Origin: DATFVB01 sp963714035
GTDB taxonomy: Bacteria; Acidobacteriota; Thermoanaerobaculia; UBA5066; DATFVB01
Reading direction: 5' to 3'
DNA: 64,000 bases
Assembly: GCA_963714035.1 (NCBI GenBank)
Contig: OY970224.1
Coordinates: forward strand, 1,922,001 to 1,986,000
Shown here: one piece after another, positions 18,893-26,536 of the stretch
How the letters are laid out: each line of letters starts with the position of its first letter
Position numbering within the stretch: position 1 is the first letter of the stretch
Notes under the pieces: model-generated
Databases searched by the model: none
What the model was told of the DNA's origin: nothing
The model's input: the letters and a program-made list of their open reading frames with translations, nothing else
Translations under genes and position numbers: made by a program

Positions 18893-19687
18893 CTACCTGC
18901 TCCCCAGTCTCGCGGAGGCTTGAAGAATCAAGTCGGCCACCTCCTTCGGATGGGAGAGCATGGCCACGTGACTCGAAGGAATCGTGATGGACGTCGCCTT
19001 CATTTTTGCGGCCTCCGCCTTTTCCAGCTCGGGAGGGATCGCGCGGTCGTGGCTCGCGATCACGAACCAGGAAGGCTTGGTCTTCCACGCCGCCGTCGTG
19101 ATGTTTGCGCCGAAAGCAGCGGCGTTGGTGGGACCCTGCGTCGCCGTCAAGAGTTGCTTCTCCGCCCTCGAAAGATCCTGGGCGAAGTCTTCGGCGATTC
19201 CCTTCGGGGTCGCCAGCAGGAAACCCTGCGCGTCGGGCCGCAGTTCGCTGCCGAGCGGCGCGGCCGGATAGGGTTTGCTGATGCTCCCCACGGACTCGCC
19301 TTCACCCGGCGCAAAAGCCGCCACGAACACCAGACCGGCAACCTTGGGATCGTTGCCGGCCTCGGTAATCACGGCGCCCCCGTAGGAATGTCCGACCAAG
19401 AGAACGGGGCCATCCTGCAGCGCGATGGCGCGCTTCGTCGCGGCGACGTCGTCGGCCAATGATGTCAGGGGATTCTGGACTGCGACGACGTGCAGCCCGC
19501 TCGCCTCGAGCAGCGGGATCACCTTGGACCAACTCGAGCCATCGGCCCAGGCGCCGTGAACAAGGATGACGTTCTTGACGCGGGAAGGTGCGGCGCTCGG
19601 ACCGCTTGGGGCGCCGACGAGCCCGGCCGCAAGAAGGAAAGCCGTCATGGCGATCGAAGCCGTTCGGTAAGCTTGGAACTGTCTCAT
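18893..19687 (-). CDS. Secreted alpha/beta-hydrolase (EstC-like)
   Basis: The protein has 264 residues from the ATG at 19687, which is preceded by AAGGAG. A signal peptide (about 1-29) ends near GAPSG. The mature protein has VKNVILVHGAWADGSSW (oxyanion hole), nucleophile elbow GHSYGG, and catalytic histidine near the C-terminus in SSHVAML. The family contains EstC-like esterases and plant-type hydroxynitrile-lyase/methylesterase relatives. It is divergent from the HxlR regulator at 19855. It is a close relative of the cytoplasmic protein at 22378, with near-identical runs such as DPKVAGLV. Confidence 0.87.
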   Translation of the reverse strand: MRQFQAYRTASIAMTAFLLAAGLVGAPSGPSAAPSRVKNVILVHGAWADGSSWSKVIPLLEASGLHVVAVQNPLTSLADDVAATKRAIALQDGPVLLVGHSYGGAVITEAGNDPKVAGLVFVAAFAPGEGESVGSISKPYPAAPLGSELRPDAQGFLLATPKGIAEDFAQDLSRAEKQLLTATQGPTNAAAFGANITTAAWKTKPSWFVIASHDRAIPPELEKAEAAKMKATSITIPSSHVAMLSHPKEVADLILQASARLGSR

Positions 19688-19790
19688 ACGATTCTCCTTA
19701 CAATCACTGCTGAAGAGTCGGGTGTGAAAATGGAGCTTGCGGGTGTGCCGATCCTCCTTTCGATCCACGTTGCGATTCGACGCATGCCCG

Positions 19791-19846
19791 GTTTAATATC
19801 GCAACCGTTCGAGGCTAAACCTGCCAGTTTAATAATGCAACCATTC
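19791..19846 (+). promoter_or_regulatory. Two 20-bp direct repeats, probable HxlR operator
   Basis: GTTTAATATCGCAACCGTTC (19791-19810) and GTTTAATAATGCAACCATTC (19827-19846) match at 17 of 20 positions and start 36 bp apart. They lie between the divergent hydrolase and HxlR genes, with the second ending 8 bp before the HxlR start. The spacing of more than three helical turns suggests two cooperating dimers and autoregulation. Confidence 0.65.
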
Positions 19847-19854
19847 CTAAGGTA

Positions 19855-20355
19855 GTGAGACATAAGAATTTAGGCGATGACTGGTGCCCGATCGCGCGGT
19901 CGCTCGATTCGATCGGCGACTGGTGGTCGCTCTTGATCGTGCGCGACGCCCTCGCGTTCGGCAAGCGCCGCTTCGGGGAATTCCAGAAGAGCCTCGGGCT
20001 CGCGCGAAACATTCTCGCGTCGCGGCTGCGCAAGCTCGTTGCCCACGGAATTCTCGAGTCCGTGCCCGCATCCGACGGAAGCGCCTATCAGGAGTACGTG
20101 CTCACCGAACGCGGTCGGTCGCTCTACGTCGTCCTGACCGCGCTGCGGCAGTGGGGAGAACAGGCCTTCGAGCCCGGCACGTTGAGCACGTTGCTGGTCG
20201 ACGCCGCAAACAACGAGCGAGTCCGTCCTCTGGAGCTGAGAGCTCAGGACGGGCGGTTACTCGGTCCAGCGGACATCAAAGTCGTGCCGGCGGCAGAGAC
20301 TCGGCCTTCCCGCCGGGGTTTCCGCAAATGGGCGAAGCGCAGGGAGCGCTCGTGA
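19855..20355 (+). CDS. HxlR-family winged-helix regulator
   Basis: The protein has 166 residues from a GTG start. The HxlR domain occupies about 8-100: DDWCPIARSLDSIGDWWSLLIVRDAL, then the recognition helix region LARNILASRLRKLVAHGILE, then the wing YVLTERGRSL. The CP near the N-terminus is the conserved cysteine that senses thiol-reactive compounds in some members. The C-terminal 60 residues are basic and unassigned. It very likely controls itself and the divergent hydrolase through the direct repeats at 19791-19846. Confidence 0.87.
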   Translation: MRHKNLGDDWCPIARSLDSIGDWWSLLIVRDALAFGKRRFGEFQKSLGLARNILASRLRKLVAHGILESVPASDGSAYQEYVLTERGRSLYVVLTALRQWGEQAFEPGTLSTLLVDAANNERVRPLELRAQDGRLLGPADIKVVPAAETRPSRRGFRKWAKRRERS

Positions 20356-20498
20356 ACGTGACCGAACGTAATCCGCCCGCACTTCGATTGAGAAGGTGAG
20401 AGTGGGCAGGAGCAGCATGCTCATGCCCCCGAGGACGCGCGCAATCGACGACAAAGAGGGGGGCTGCAGGATTCGTTCCTGAAAGGTCTTGGGTTCAT
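20356..20498 (-). pseudogene. Frameshifted remnant of a gene following pirin
   Basis: On the minus strand a strong ribosome site (GGAGGAGG) precedes an ATG at 20498, but this frame stops after 25 codons. A neighbouring frame continues with a protein-like hydrophobic sequence (PKTFQERILQPPSLS, then GGMSMLLLPTLTF) before losing coherence. This looks like the start of a small membrane protein, perhaps DoxX-like, that has suffered a frameshift and truncation. It lies directly downstream of the pirin gene. The family guess is weak; the decay is better supported. Confidence 0.4.
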
Positions 20499-20566
20499 CA
20501 GTTCCTCCTCCCTGGAAACAAAGGCCCAGGCGATCTTGGGTTCGGTCCCGTTCAATTCCTCGGTAC

Positions 20567-21265
20567 TCAACTGAGATCGAACACCAGGACTTCGACCGAT
20601 CCATGGCCGAGGAAGTGGAGAACGTCCTCGCCGCTGATGGCCGCGCCGTCTCCCTCACCGAGCGAGCCCCCGTTCGCGAATGCCGAACCCCGGGCCACGT
20701 GGACCCATGCGTAACGCCCAACCCCGAGCGGCAGGTCGCGCTGCTCCCCCTCGCCGAGGAGCGTCACCCATACGTTTGCGTCCCGCTGGATCTGCAGGCT
20801 TCCGTCCCTCCCGTCGCTCGAGGCGAGCAACACGAACGCGCGCTTCGCCTTTCCGCGGTCGAACGCCTGCTGACCGTAGGCCGGCGGCAGGCCTCTCCTG
20901 TCCGGAATGATCCAGATCTGGAGGAAGTGCACCGGATCGCTTTTCGAATGGTTGAACTCGCTGTGCATCACGCCGGTGCCCGCCCGCATGAACTGGATCT
21001 CTCCCGGCCGGATGACGCCGCCGCCTCCGGCGTCGTCCTTGTGCTCGAGAGCGCCCTCGAGAACGTACGACAGGATCTCCATGTCGCGGTGCCCGTGCGT
21101 GCCGAAGCCCTGGCCGGGCTGCACCCGGTCGTCGTTCAAGACCCGAAGAGAGCGAAAGCCCGCGTGTTCGTCGTCGTGATACTCGCCGAAAGAAAACGTG
21201 TGACGGCTATCGAGCCAGCCCAACTCCGTGCGGCCGCGGTCTTCGGCCCGTCGAATCTCGATCAA
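20567..21265 (-). CDS. Pirin-family bicupin
   Basis: This 232-residue protein has the pirin N-terminal cupin with metal ligands in GFGTHGHRDMEI and GVMHSEFN (three His and one Glu), and a second, degenerate cupin at about 130-230. Bacterial pirins such as YhhW oxidise quercetin-like flavonoids; others act as redox-sensing regulators. The gene overlaps the upstream hydrolase by 4 nt (ATGA), so the two form an operon. A decayed third gene follows. The length is typical of YhhW-type pirins. Confidence 0.92.
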   Translation of the reverse strand: MIEIRRAEDRGRTELGWLDSRHTFSFGEYHDDEHAGFRSLRVLNDDRVQPGQGFGTHGHRDMEILSYVLEGALEHKDDAGGGGVIRPGEIQFMRAGTGVMHSEFNHSKSDPVHFLQIWIIPDRRGLPPAYGQQAFDRGKAKRAFVLLASSDGRDGSLQIQRDANVWVTLLGEGEQRDLPLGVGRYAWVHVARGSAFANGGSLGEGDGAAISGEDVLHFLGHGSVEVLVFDLS

Positions 21266-22179
21266 TGCCCGACGAACCTCATCAGAGCCTCCGTCGTTTC
21301 CCCGGGATTCTCTTCCATCATCCAGTGGCCCGTGTTCTTCAGAACGACGACGGTCGCGTTCGAGGCGACGAGCTTCGTCTGCCGTCCGAGCGCTTCGCCG
21401 TTGGCCTTCTCGCCTCCGATCGCGAGGACCGGCATGGCGAGCTTGTGCCTGGCCAGCTCCTCGAAGTCCTTCGCCGCCTGTGGAAACGAGACGAAGTAAG
21501 CCCAGCCCGCCCTCATGCGCCCGGGACGGGAGTAGGCCTCCGCGTACGCCTTTCGCTCCGCTTCCGGAATCGATCGGGTCTTGTCCGCGGCGAAATCGTT
21601 CCAGAAGTGCTCGAAGTAGGTTCGCTCGCGCCCCTTGACCAGGGCTTCCGGCGTCGGTCCGTTGAACCGGAAGTGCCAGATCGCGGGGTTGTCGTAGATC
21701 GTTCGCCAGTCCCCCACGCCGGGGAGGAACGCGTCCATCAGCACGAGCTTCTCAACGTCCGAGGGAAACTGCGCGGCATACGCGTAGGCGACCATGAGGC
21801 CGATGTCGTGGCCGACGACGCGGGCTCTGGGAACGCCGAGCGACCGCACGAGTGAATGCATTCGGATCGCGGCGTTCTTCATGTCGAGGCCTGCCGGCGG
21901 GATCGCCGAGTCGCCGATGCCCGGCAGATCGGGCGCGATCACGGTGAATCGCTTCGCGAGCAGAGGGATGATCGGCCGCCACATGCGCGAGGTCTCCGCG
22001 TATCCATGGAGCAGGACGACCGCGGGAGCCGTGCCCGCCGGCGGACCGGCCGTCAGGTAATTCAGTTCGACGCCGTCGACGCGGGCTCGTCGCGAGGCAA
22101 TGGTGTCGATCTCCGCCGCAGACGCCGCCGCCGAGAAGAGAACGAAAGCCAGAAGTACATTACCGAGAAGAGTTCTCAT
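21262..22179 (-). CDS. Secreted alpha/beta-hydrolase, epoxide hydrolase/dehalogenase type
   Basis: The protein has 305 residues from the ATG at 22179; upstream codons look non-coding. A signal peptide (MRTLLGNVLLAFVLFSAAASA) is clear. The nucleophile position is aspartate (GHDIG), not serine, which points to epoxide hydrolases or haloalkane dehalogenases that form an ester with Asp. The oxyanion motif is LLHGYAETSRMW and the catalytic histidine lies in NTGHWMMEE near the end. The stop overlaps the pirin start by 4 nt. With pirin it may form a small xenobiotic-handling operon. Confidence 0.88.
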   Translation of the reverse strand: MRTLLGNVLLAFVLFSAAASAAEIDTIASRRARVDGVELNYLTAGPPAGTAPAVVLLHGYAETSRMWRPIIPLLAKRFTVIAPDLPGIGDSAIPPAGLDMKNAAIRMHSLVRSLGVPRARVVGHDIGLMVAYAYAAQFPSDVEKLVLMDAFLPGVGDWRTIYDNPAIWHFRFNGPTPEALVKGRERTYFEHFWNDFAADKTRSIPEAERKAYAEAYSRPGRMRAGWAYFVSFPQAAKDFEELARHKLAMPVLAIGGEKANGEALGRQTKLVASNATVVVLKNTGHWMMEENPGETTEALMRFVGH

Positions 22180-22377
22180 GCCTCCGAACCTAGGCTTCCG
22201 GTTCGAGGCTGTCAAGGACGGCTGTCGATCCGCACGGCATCGTGATTCATCGCGGGACTTCGCGAGGACAGCCGCCGGAATCATTTGGAATACGATAGCT
22301 TCCGAATCGCGACTTACCTGCCGTCTGCCTCGGGCGGTTCGTCCACGAACGGAACCCGGATTACGAAGGAGTCTCGA

Positions 22378-23133
22378 ATGACAATGGAATCCGACAAGTC
22401 AGCGCCGTCGATGGAACGCGCGGAATCGGCAAGCGGAATCAAGAACGTGGTTCTGGTTCATGGCGGCTTCGTGGACGGATCGGGTTGGGAGGGCGTCTAC
22501 AGGATCCTCCGGGCGGATGGGTTCAATGTCACCGTCGTGCAGAATCCCACCATCTCGCTTGAAGGAGACGTGGCGGTGACGAAGCGGGCGCTCGCGGCGC
22601 AGAACGGTCCGGCGATCCTCGTCGGTCACTCCTACGGGGGCACGGTGATCAGCGAGGCGGGTACGGATCCCAAGGTCGCCGGGCTCGTGTACATCGCGGC
22701 TTTCGCTCCGGACAAGGGAGAGTCGGTCTCATCGCTGATCAAGGACCCGCCGCCCGGCGCGCCGGTCCCGCCCATCCTGCCGCCACAAGACGGTTTCCTG
22801 TATCTGGACAGGGCGAAGTTTCCCGCCTCCTTCGCGGCCGACGTGGACCCGAATATCGCCGCATTCATGGCCGATGCGCAGGTTCCCTGGGGTCTCGAGG
22901 CGCTCGGTGGAGCGGTGACGGAACCGGCGTGGAAATCCAGGCCGAGCTGGTACATGGTCACGACGGCGGACAAGATGATTCCACCCGACGCGCAGCGTGC
23001 AATGTCGAAGCGCGCGGGCTCGACCGTCGTCGAAGTGAACGCCAGCCATTCCGTCTACGTGTCGCAGCCCGGGGAAGTGGCTCGCCTGATCGAACAGGCG
23101 GCGAAAAGCCTGGCGCGGACGACAACGAAGTAG
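22378..23133 (+). CDS. Alpha/beta-hydrolase (EstC-like), cytoplasmic paralogue
   Basis: The protein has 251 residues from the ATG at 22378, chosen for the AAGGAG just upstream; the open frame extends further but looks non-coding. Features are IKNVVLVHGGFVDGSGW, nucleophile elbow GHSYGG, and catalytic histidine in NASHSVYV. It resembles the secreted hydrolase at 18893 along its whole length but has no signal peptide, so the same chemistry may be offered inside and outside the cell. It is the last gene before the second tRNA-like fragment. Confidence 0.87.
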   Translation: MTMESDKSAPSMERAESASGIKNVVLVHGGFVDGSGWEGVYRILRADGFNVTVVQNPTISLEGDVAVTKRALAAQNGPAILVGHSYGGTVISEAGTDPKVAGLVYIAAFAPDKGESVSSLIKDPPPGAPVPPILPPQDGFLYLDRAKFPASFAADVDPNIAAFMADAQVPWGLEALGGAVTEPAWKSRPSWYMVTTADKMIPPDAQRAMSKRAGSTVVEVNASHSVYVSQPGEVARLIEQAAKSLARTTTK

Positions 23134-23179
23134 CCCTCGAGCTCCGTGGGTTATGAGGCGATGATCGTCTCGATTCTCT

Positions 23180-23224
23180 ATGGCATTCGAGAGCTCGGCG
23201 GTTCGACCCCGTTCAGCTCCGCCG
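23180..23224 (+). other. Second degenerate tRNA-Ala-like 3' half, possible attachment site
   Basis: The stretch repeats the layout of 10979-11022: ATGGCATTC, then a T arm (GGCGG, TTCGACC, CCGTT) and an acceptor-like CAGCTCC-G-CCG. The two fragments agree at most positions over about 45 bases, in the same orientation. It is not a functional tRNA. It lies about 60 bp before the large M3 fragment. Confidence 0.5.
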
Positions 23225-23282
23225 CTCGATGTCGCGCTGATCAAATAGTCCCATAAGCCACGACTGACCCTAATCCTCTTCC

Positions 23283-24092
23283 CCGCGCAAGGGAAAGTAC
23301 TCCCACGCCAACATGGTCCCCGTTCTCGACGGCATCGCCGGCAAGCAGCTCCCCGACGCGGCGCTCGTCTGCAACTTCCCGGAGGCCACCGCTTCCGATC
23401 CGGGCTTGATGGAATACGGAGACGTCGTCACGTTCTTCCACGAGTTCGGCCACCTCGTGCACTGGGTTCTCGCCGGAAAGCAGCGCTGGGCCGGCACGAA
23501 CCCGCTGAACCTCGAGCAGGACTTCATCGAGGCGCCGTCCCAGATGCGCGAGGAATTCATGCGGAGCCCGCAGGTCCTGGCGGGTTTCGCGAAGCACTAC
23601 CAGACGGGAGAGACGATCCCCGCCGAGCTCGTCGCGCGCATGAACCGCGCGTCGGCGTTCGGCCGCGGGAGCTCGGTCGCCACGCAGACCGCGCTTTCGG
23701 CGATGTCGCACGACATCTACTCGGCCGATCCGGCTCAGTTGGATCCCGACGCGATCTGCCTCGACGCCTGGAAGAAATACACGAAAACGACCATAACGCC
23801 GGGCACGCACTTCTACGCGTCCTTCGGCCACCTCGCCGGCTACTCGTCGGCCTACTACACCTACATGTGGGACAAGGTCATCGCCGAGGACTTCGCCGGC
23901 CAGTTCGACCGGTCGAATCTCCTGGACGACAAGGCCTCTCTGCGCTATCGCCGCACGGTCCTCGAGCCCGGCGGCTCCGTCTCGGCCAACGACCTCGTCA
24001 AGAACTTCCTCGGCCGTCCGCAGGACATGCGGGCGTTCCAGAAGTGGATGGGCGAGGAGTTCGAGGCGGCTACGCCGCCTCCAGGAAAGTGA
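23283..24092 (+). pseudogene. M3 metallopeptidase, C-terminal part of a second copy
   Basis: About 810 bp match codons for residues 429-697 of the intact M3 gene at 5800, including the zinc motif HEFGH and the same C-terminus (TPPPGK). Similarity continues for about 35 bp past the stop codon. The signal peptide and N-terminal half are missing, so even if translated from the ATG at 23313 the 259-residue product would lack half the enzyme cleft. A smaller piece of the same copy lies at 8289. I call it a gene remnant split by insertion of about 15 kb. Confidence 0.85.
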
Positions 24093-24254
24093 AGGAAATC
24101 TCACCGTACCGTCGCCATCGGTAGATGGCTGGGCGAATGCGGCGGGAGGGATGGGAGAGGAACTCGAAGGACGGGGCGAGGTGAAATTGGCGGAATTCTC
24201 GAGTGCGTTCCAGACTGACGCGTGCTTTGCACTACCCTCACTGTTTAGGTATTG

Positions 24255-25314
24255 ATGGATCTTTCCGGGAGGACCGTCTGGCAACAGGCTGCTGGCGACA
24301 CGGATCGAGAGTACGTCGATCTCTGTCTCAAATGGGGTGTCATTCTGAACGGGCCGGGCTATGCTGGCGCCTGGCCTAGCTGCGTACCACGGCTCCGAAG
24401 CGACAAGATATCCGCGCGCAAGATTACCGATCTAAAGCGTTTTGCAGAAGAAATGAAGGACGGGGATCTTGTCACGTTGCGGACAGGCACCTCGACCGTA
24501 TGGGCGGTCGGACAGGTCGTAGATGGCTATGATTGGTGGGACGAATTTGGCGACGTAGACGGGTGGGCCCTCCAACATACCCGGCGCGTTCGTTGGCTAT
24601 GGAAAGCTGCGGGCGACGCCAAGACATTCGGCACCTATGCCATGAAACAGGGGGGATACCACCCAGCGATTGGGCCCGGGACCCGTTACAGATTGGCTCG
24701 GGACTCTAGAGATCCAGTCCGCGACCGTCGCTCTCCCCGCTCTTCCCTCGGTCACGGGGGGCGGTGACATCACTATGGCTGAGGTGTCAGAGTTTCTCTT
24801 CGACCAGGGCGTGGCGAGCGCCTCTATTACAACTCTACTCGCGGAAGTTGGGGAACTGACCCGAATCGCCAAGTGGTATGAGCGGTCCAGCCCGCCCTCC
24901 GAACATGAGACCGTCGCATACCTCGTGGTTCCCCTCCTACGGGCTCTCGGCTGGACCCCACAAAGGATGGCAGTGGAGTGGAACCATCTGGACTTGGCCC
25001 TCTTCCGGGAGCTTCCGAGAGGTGACAGCACGCTTCAGGTTGTTGTCGAGGCTAAGAAGATGACACACTCCTGTCTAACCGCATTACCGCAAGCGACCTC
25101 GTACGCTAGGAATAGATATGGGTGTCACCGCTTAATCCTTACGGACGGTCTACGGTACGGCGTGTATACCCGAAACCCAGCTGAAGAATTCGATCTCTAT
25201 GCATATCTAAACCTGGCACGGCTGCGCCGCGACTACCCCGCCTACGGATGTAAGGGAGCCGAGGATGCGCTCCTCGCCATGGCTCCGGAGTGGGTTCCAA
25301 CGAAATCGTGTTAG
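24255..25314 (+). pseudogene. Frameshifted EVE-like domain plus PD-(D/E)XK (HSDR_N-type) nuclease
   Basis: Two overlapping frames make one protein if a single G is removed from the G6 run at 24650-24655: the join then reads KQGDTTQRLG and continues into the second frame, giving about 352 residues. The N-terminal part (WQQAAGDTD..., KDGDLVTLR, WAVGQVV, FGDVDGWALQHTRRVRW) resembles EVE/PUA-like domains that read modified bases. The C-terminal part has the HSDR_N nuclease pattern: SEHE, LDLALF, VVVEAKK and LPQATSYA. A modification-dependent restriction enzyme is plausible. As sequenced, the gene makes a truncated N-terminal protein; an ATG at 24775 could still start the nuclease part alone. Confidence 0.7.
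24650..24655 (+). repeat. G6 homopolymer at the frameshift point
   Basis: Six consecutive G bases sit exactly where the reading frame of the nuclease gene changes. Five would restore a single open frame. It could be a sequencing error, a fixed mutation, or a slippage site. Confidence 0.6.
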
Positions 25315-25429
25315 CGGCGCTCCGGTTCCGCCTCTGCCGCCGATGACTCCGCGCGTTGACCGCATAGAAGTGTCAAGTGAACTCAACCAGCGCTTGGAGT
25401 AGGGTCAGGACCGCTAAGCGAGAATTCGC

Positions 25430-26536
25430 TCAACCCTGATTCGTCTCCATAAAGTCAATAGGGGCATTGAAGAGATTAACGTGATCTCTCATTTCCCGCC
25501 TTAATATTAGCCGCATCGGTCCCGTCAGATAGACCACACGCTTAAGGTCTGCGTCGGTAGTTGCCCCATATCTCGCTAAGACCTCGTCTAGAGTCTGCTG
25601 CCATTCAGGCTCCAATCTCGCCAGTTCTGGAAGAAGCTGCGGACGCTGCTCCCGTCTGAACGCGACGAATAACTGGCCTCCCTTCGAAAACGTTCTTATT
25701 TCCGGATCCGCCCTCTTCAGTTTATCTATGTGTAAGTCCGTACAATAGGGACCATCCTTTTGGCGAATGAAAAACGCGCTTGTCAAACGATGGCCCGTTG
25801 ATTTCACGTGGACGTATTCAGCCATGTATACGAGCTTATGCAGCATGAAATAGGAGAGCGCACCCCGGTGGGCGAGAAGGTAGCGACAACTTGCTGCGAT
25901 ATCCGATCGACTCGCTCCCGACGGCTTATTGGGCGATCTGCCGGTGCGCCTGAGCTGCTCCGCCACAAACTGAAAGTCCGCCCGCTGATTCGCGGCAGAT
26001 CGATGAATTAGTGCTCTCTGTCCCGGGTGATACAGCGGAATCAGCGTTCGGCCAAACCAAGCATTCGTTGTGCGAACGTCTTCCGCCAAGGCTAGGGAGT
26101 GCGCTTCAATAGCACTCGCGGCTCGAAGCGCCACCGCGCCCAGGGTGACAACCAGCAACGGATCTACAAGCTCAATTTGCCTGCGCAGAAACAACGAACA
26201 GTTGCTTAGCTCCTGCCCTGTTGGCGTCGCGTTATTGCCATCTGCTCCTTTGGGGTTGCACAGGACGGCGTTTGATACAAACACTTGGTCTCGCCGAATC
26301 CCGACGAGTGCCAAGAGTGCCTCGAAATTGTGCCCCGCCGCGTCCCCATGAAAGGGAATTTCGGTCTGGTCTGCACCAAGACGCCCGGGCGCCTCGCCGA
26401 TGAACATCGCCCTAGCTCGCAGGTTACCCGCTGCGAAGCTCAACACTCTTGTACTTTCGCACATTCGATCACATCGCCTGCACGCCCTGACCTCATCGGC
26501 CAACGCCGCGAACCTGCTGTCCTTGCCAAAGTTCAT
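25430..26536 (-). CDS. Uracil-DNA glycosylase (family 4-like) fused to a Panacea/DUF4065 domain
   Basis: The protein has 368 residues. Residues 1-200 are a UDG domain: Fe-S cysteines at 19, 22, 93 and 113, catalytic loop GEAPG at 47-51, and YHPGQ at 169-173. UDGs remove uracil or related bases from DNA. Residues about 212-350 resemble the Panacea (DUF4065/SocA) domain: LHKLVYMAEY, STGHRL and KDGPY. That domain is known as a neutralising module in toxin-antitoxin pairs. The start overlaps the stop of the thymidylate-synthase-like gene by 4 nt (ATGA). It is the last gene of a three-gene operon. Low GC and rare codons suggest recent transfer. Confidence 0.75.
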   Translation of the reverse strand: MNFGKDSRFAALADEVRACRRCDRMCESTRVLSFAAGNLRARAMFIGEAPGRLGADQTEIPFHGDAAGHNFEALLALVGIRRDQVFVSNAVLCNPKGADGNNATPTGQELSNCSLFLRRQIELVDPLLVVTLGAVALRAASAIEAHSLALAEDVRTTNAWFGRTLIPLYHPGQRALIHRSAANQRADFQFVAEQLRRTGRSPNKPSGASRSDIAASCRYLLAHRGALSYFMLHKLVYMAEYVHVKSTGHRLTSAFFIRQKDGPYCTDLHIDKLKRADPEIRTFSKGGQLFVAFRREQRPQLLPELARLEPEWQQTLDEVLARYGATTDADLKRVVYLTGPMRLILRREMRDHVNLFNAPIDFMETNQG

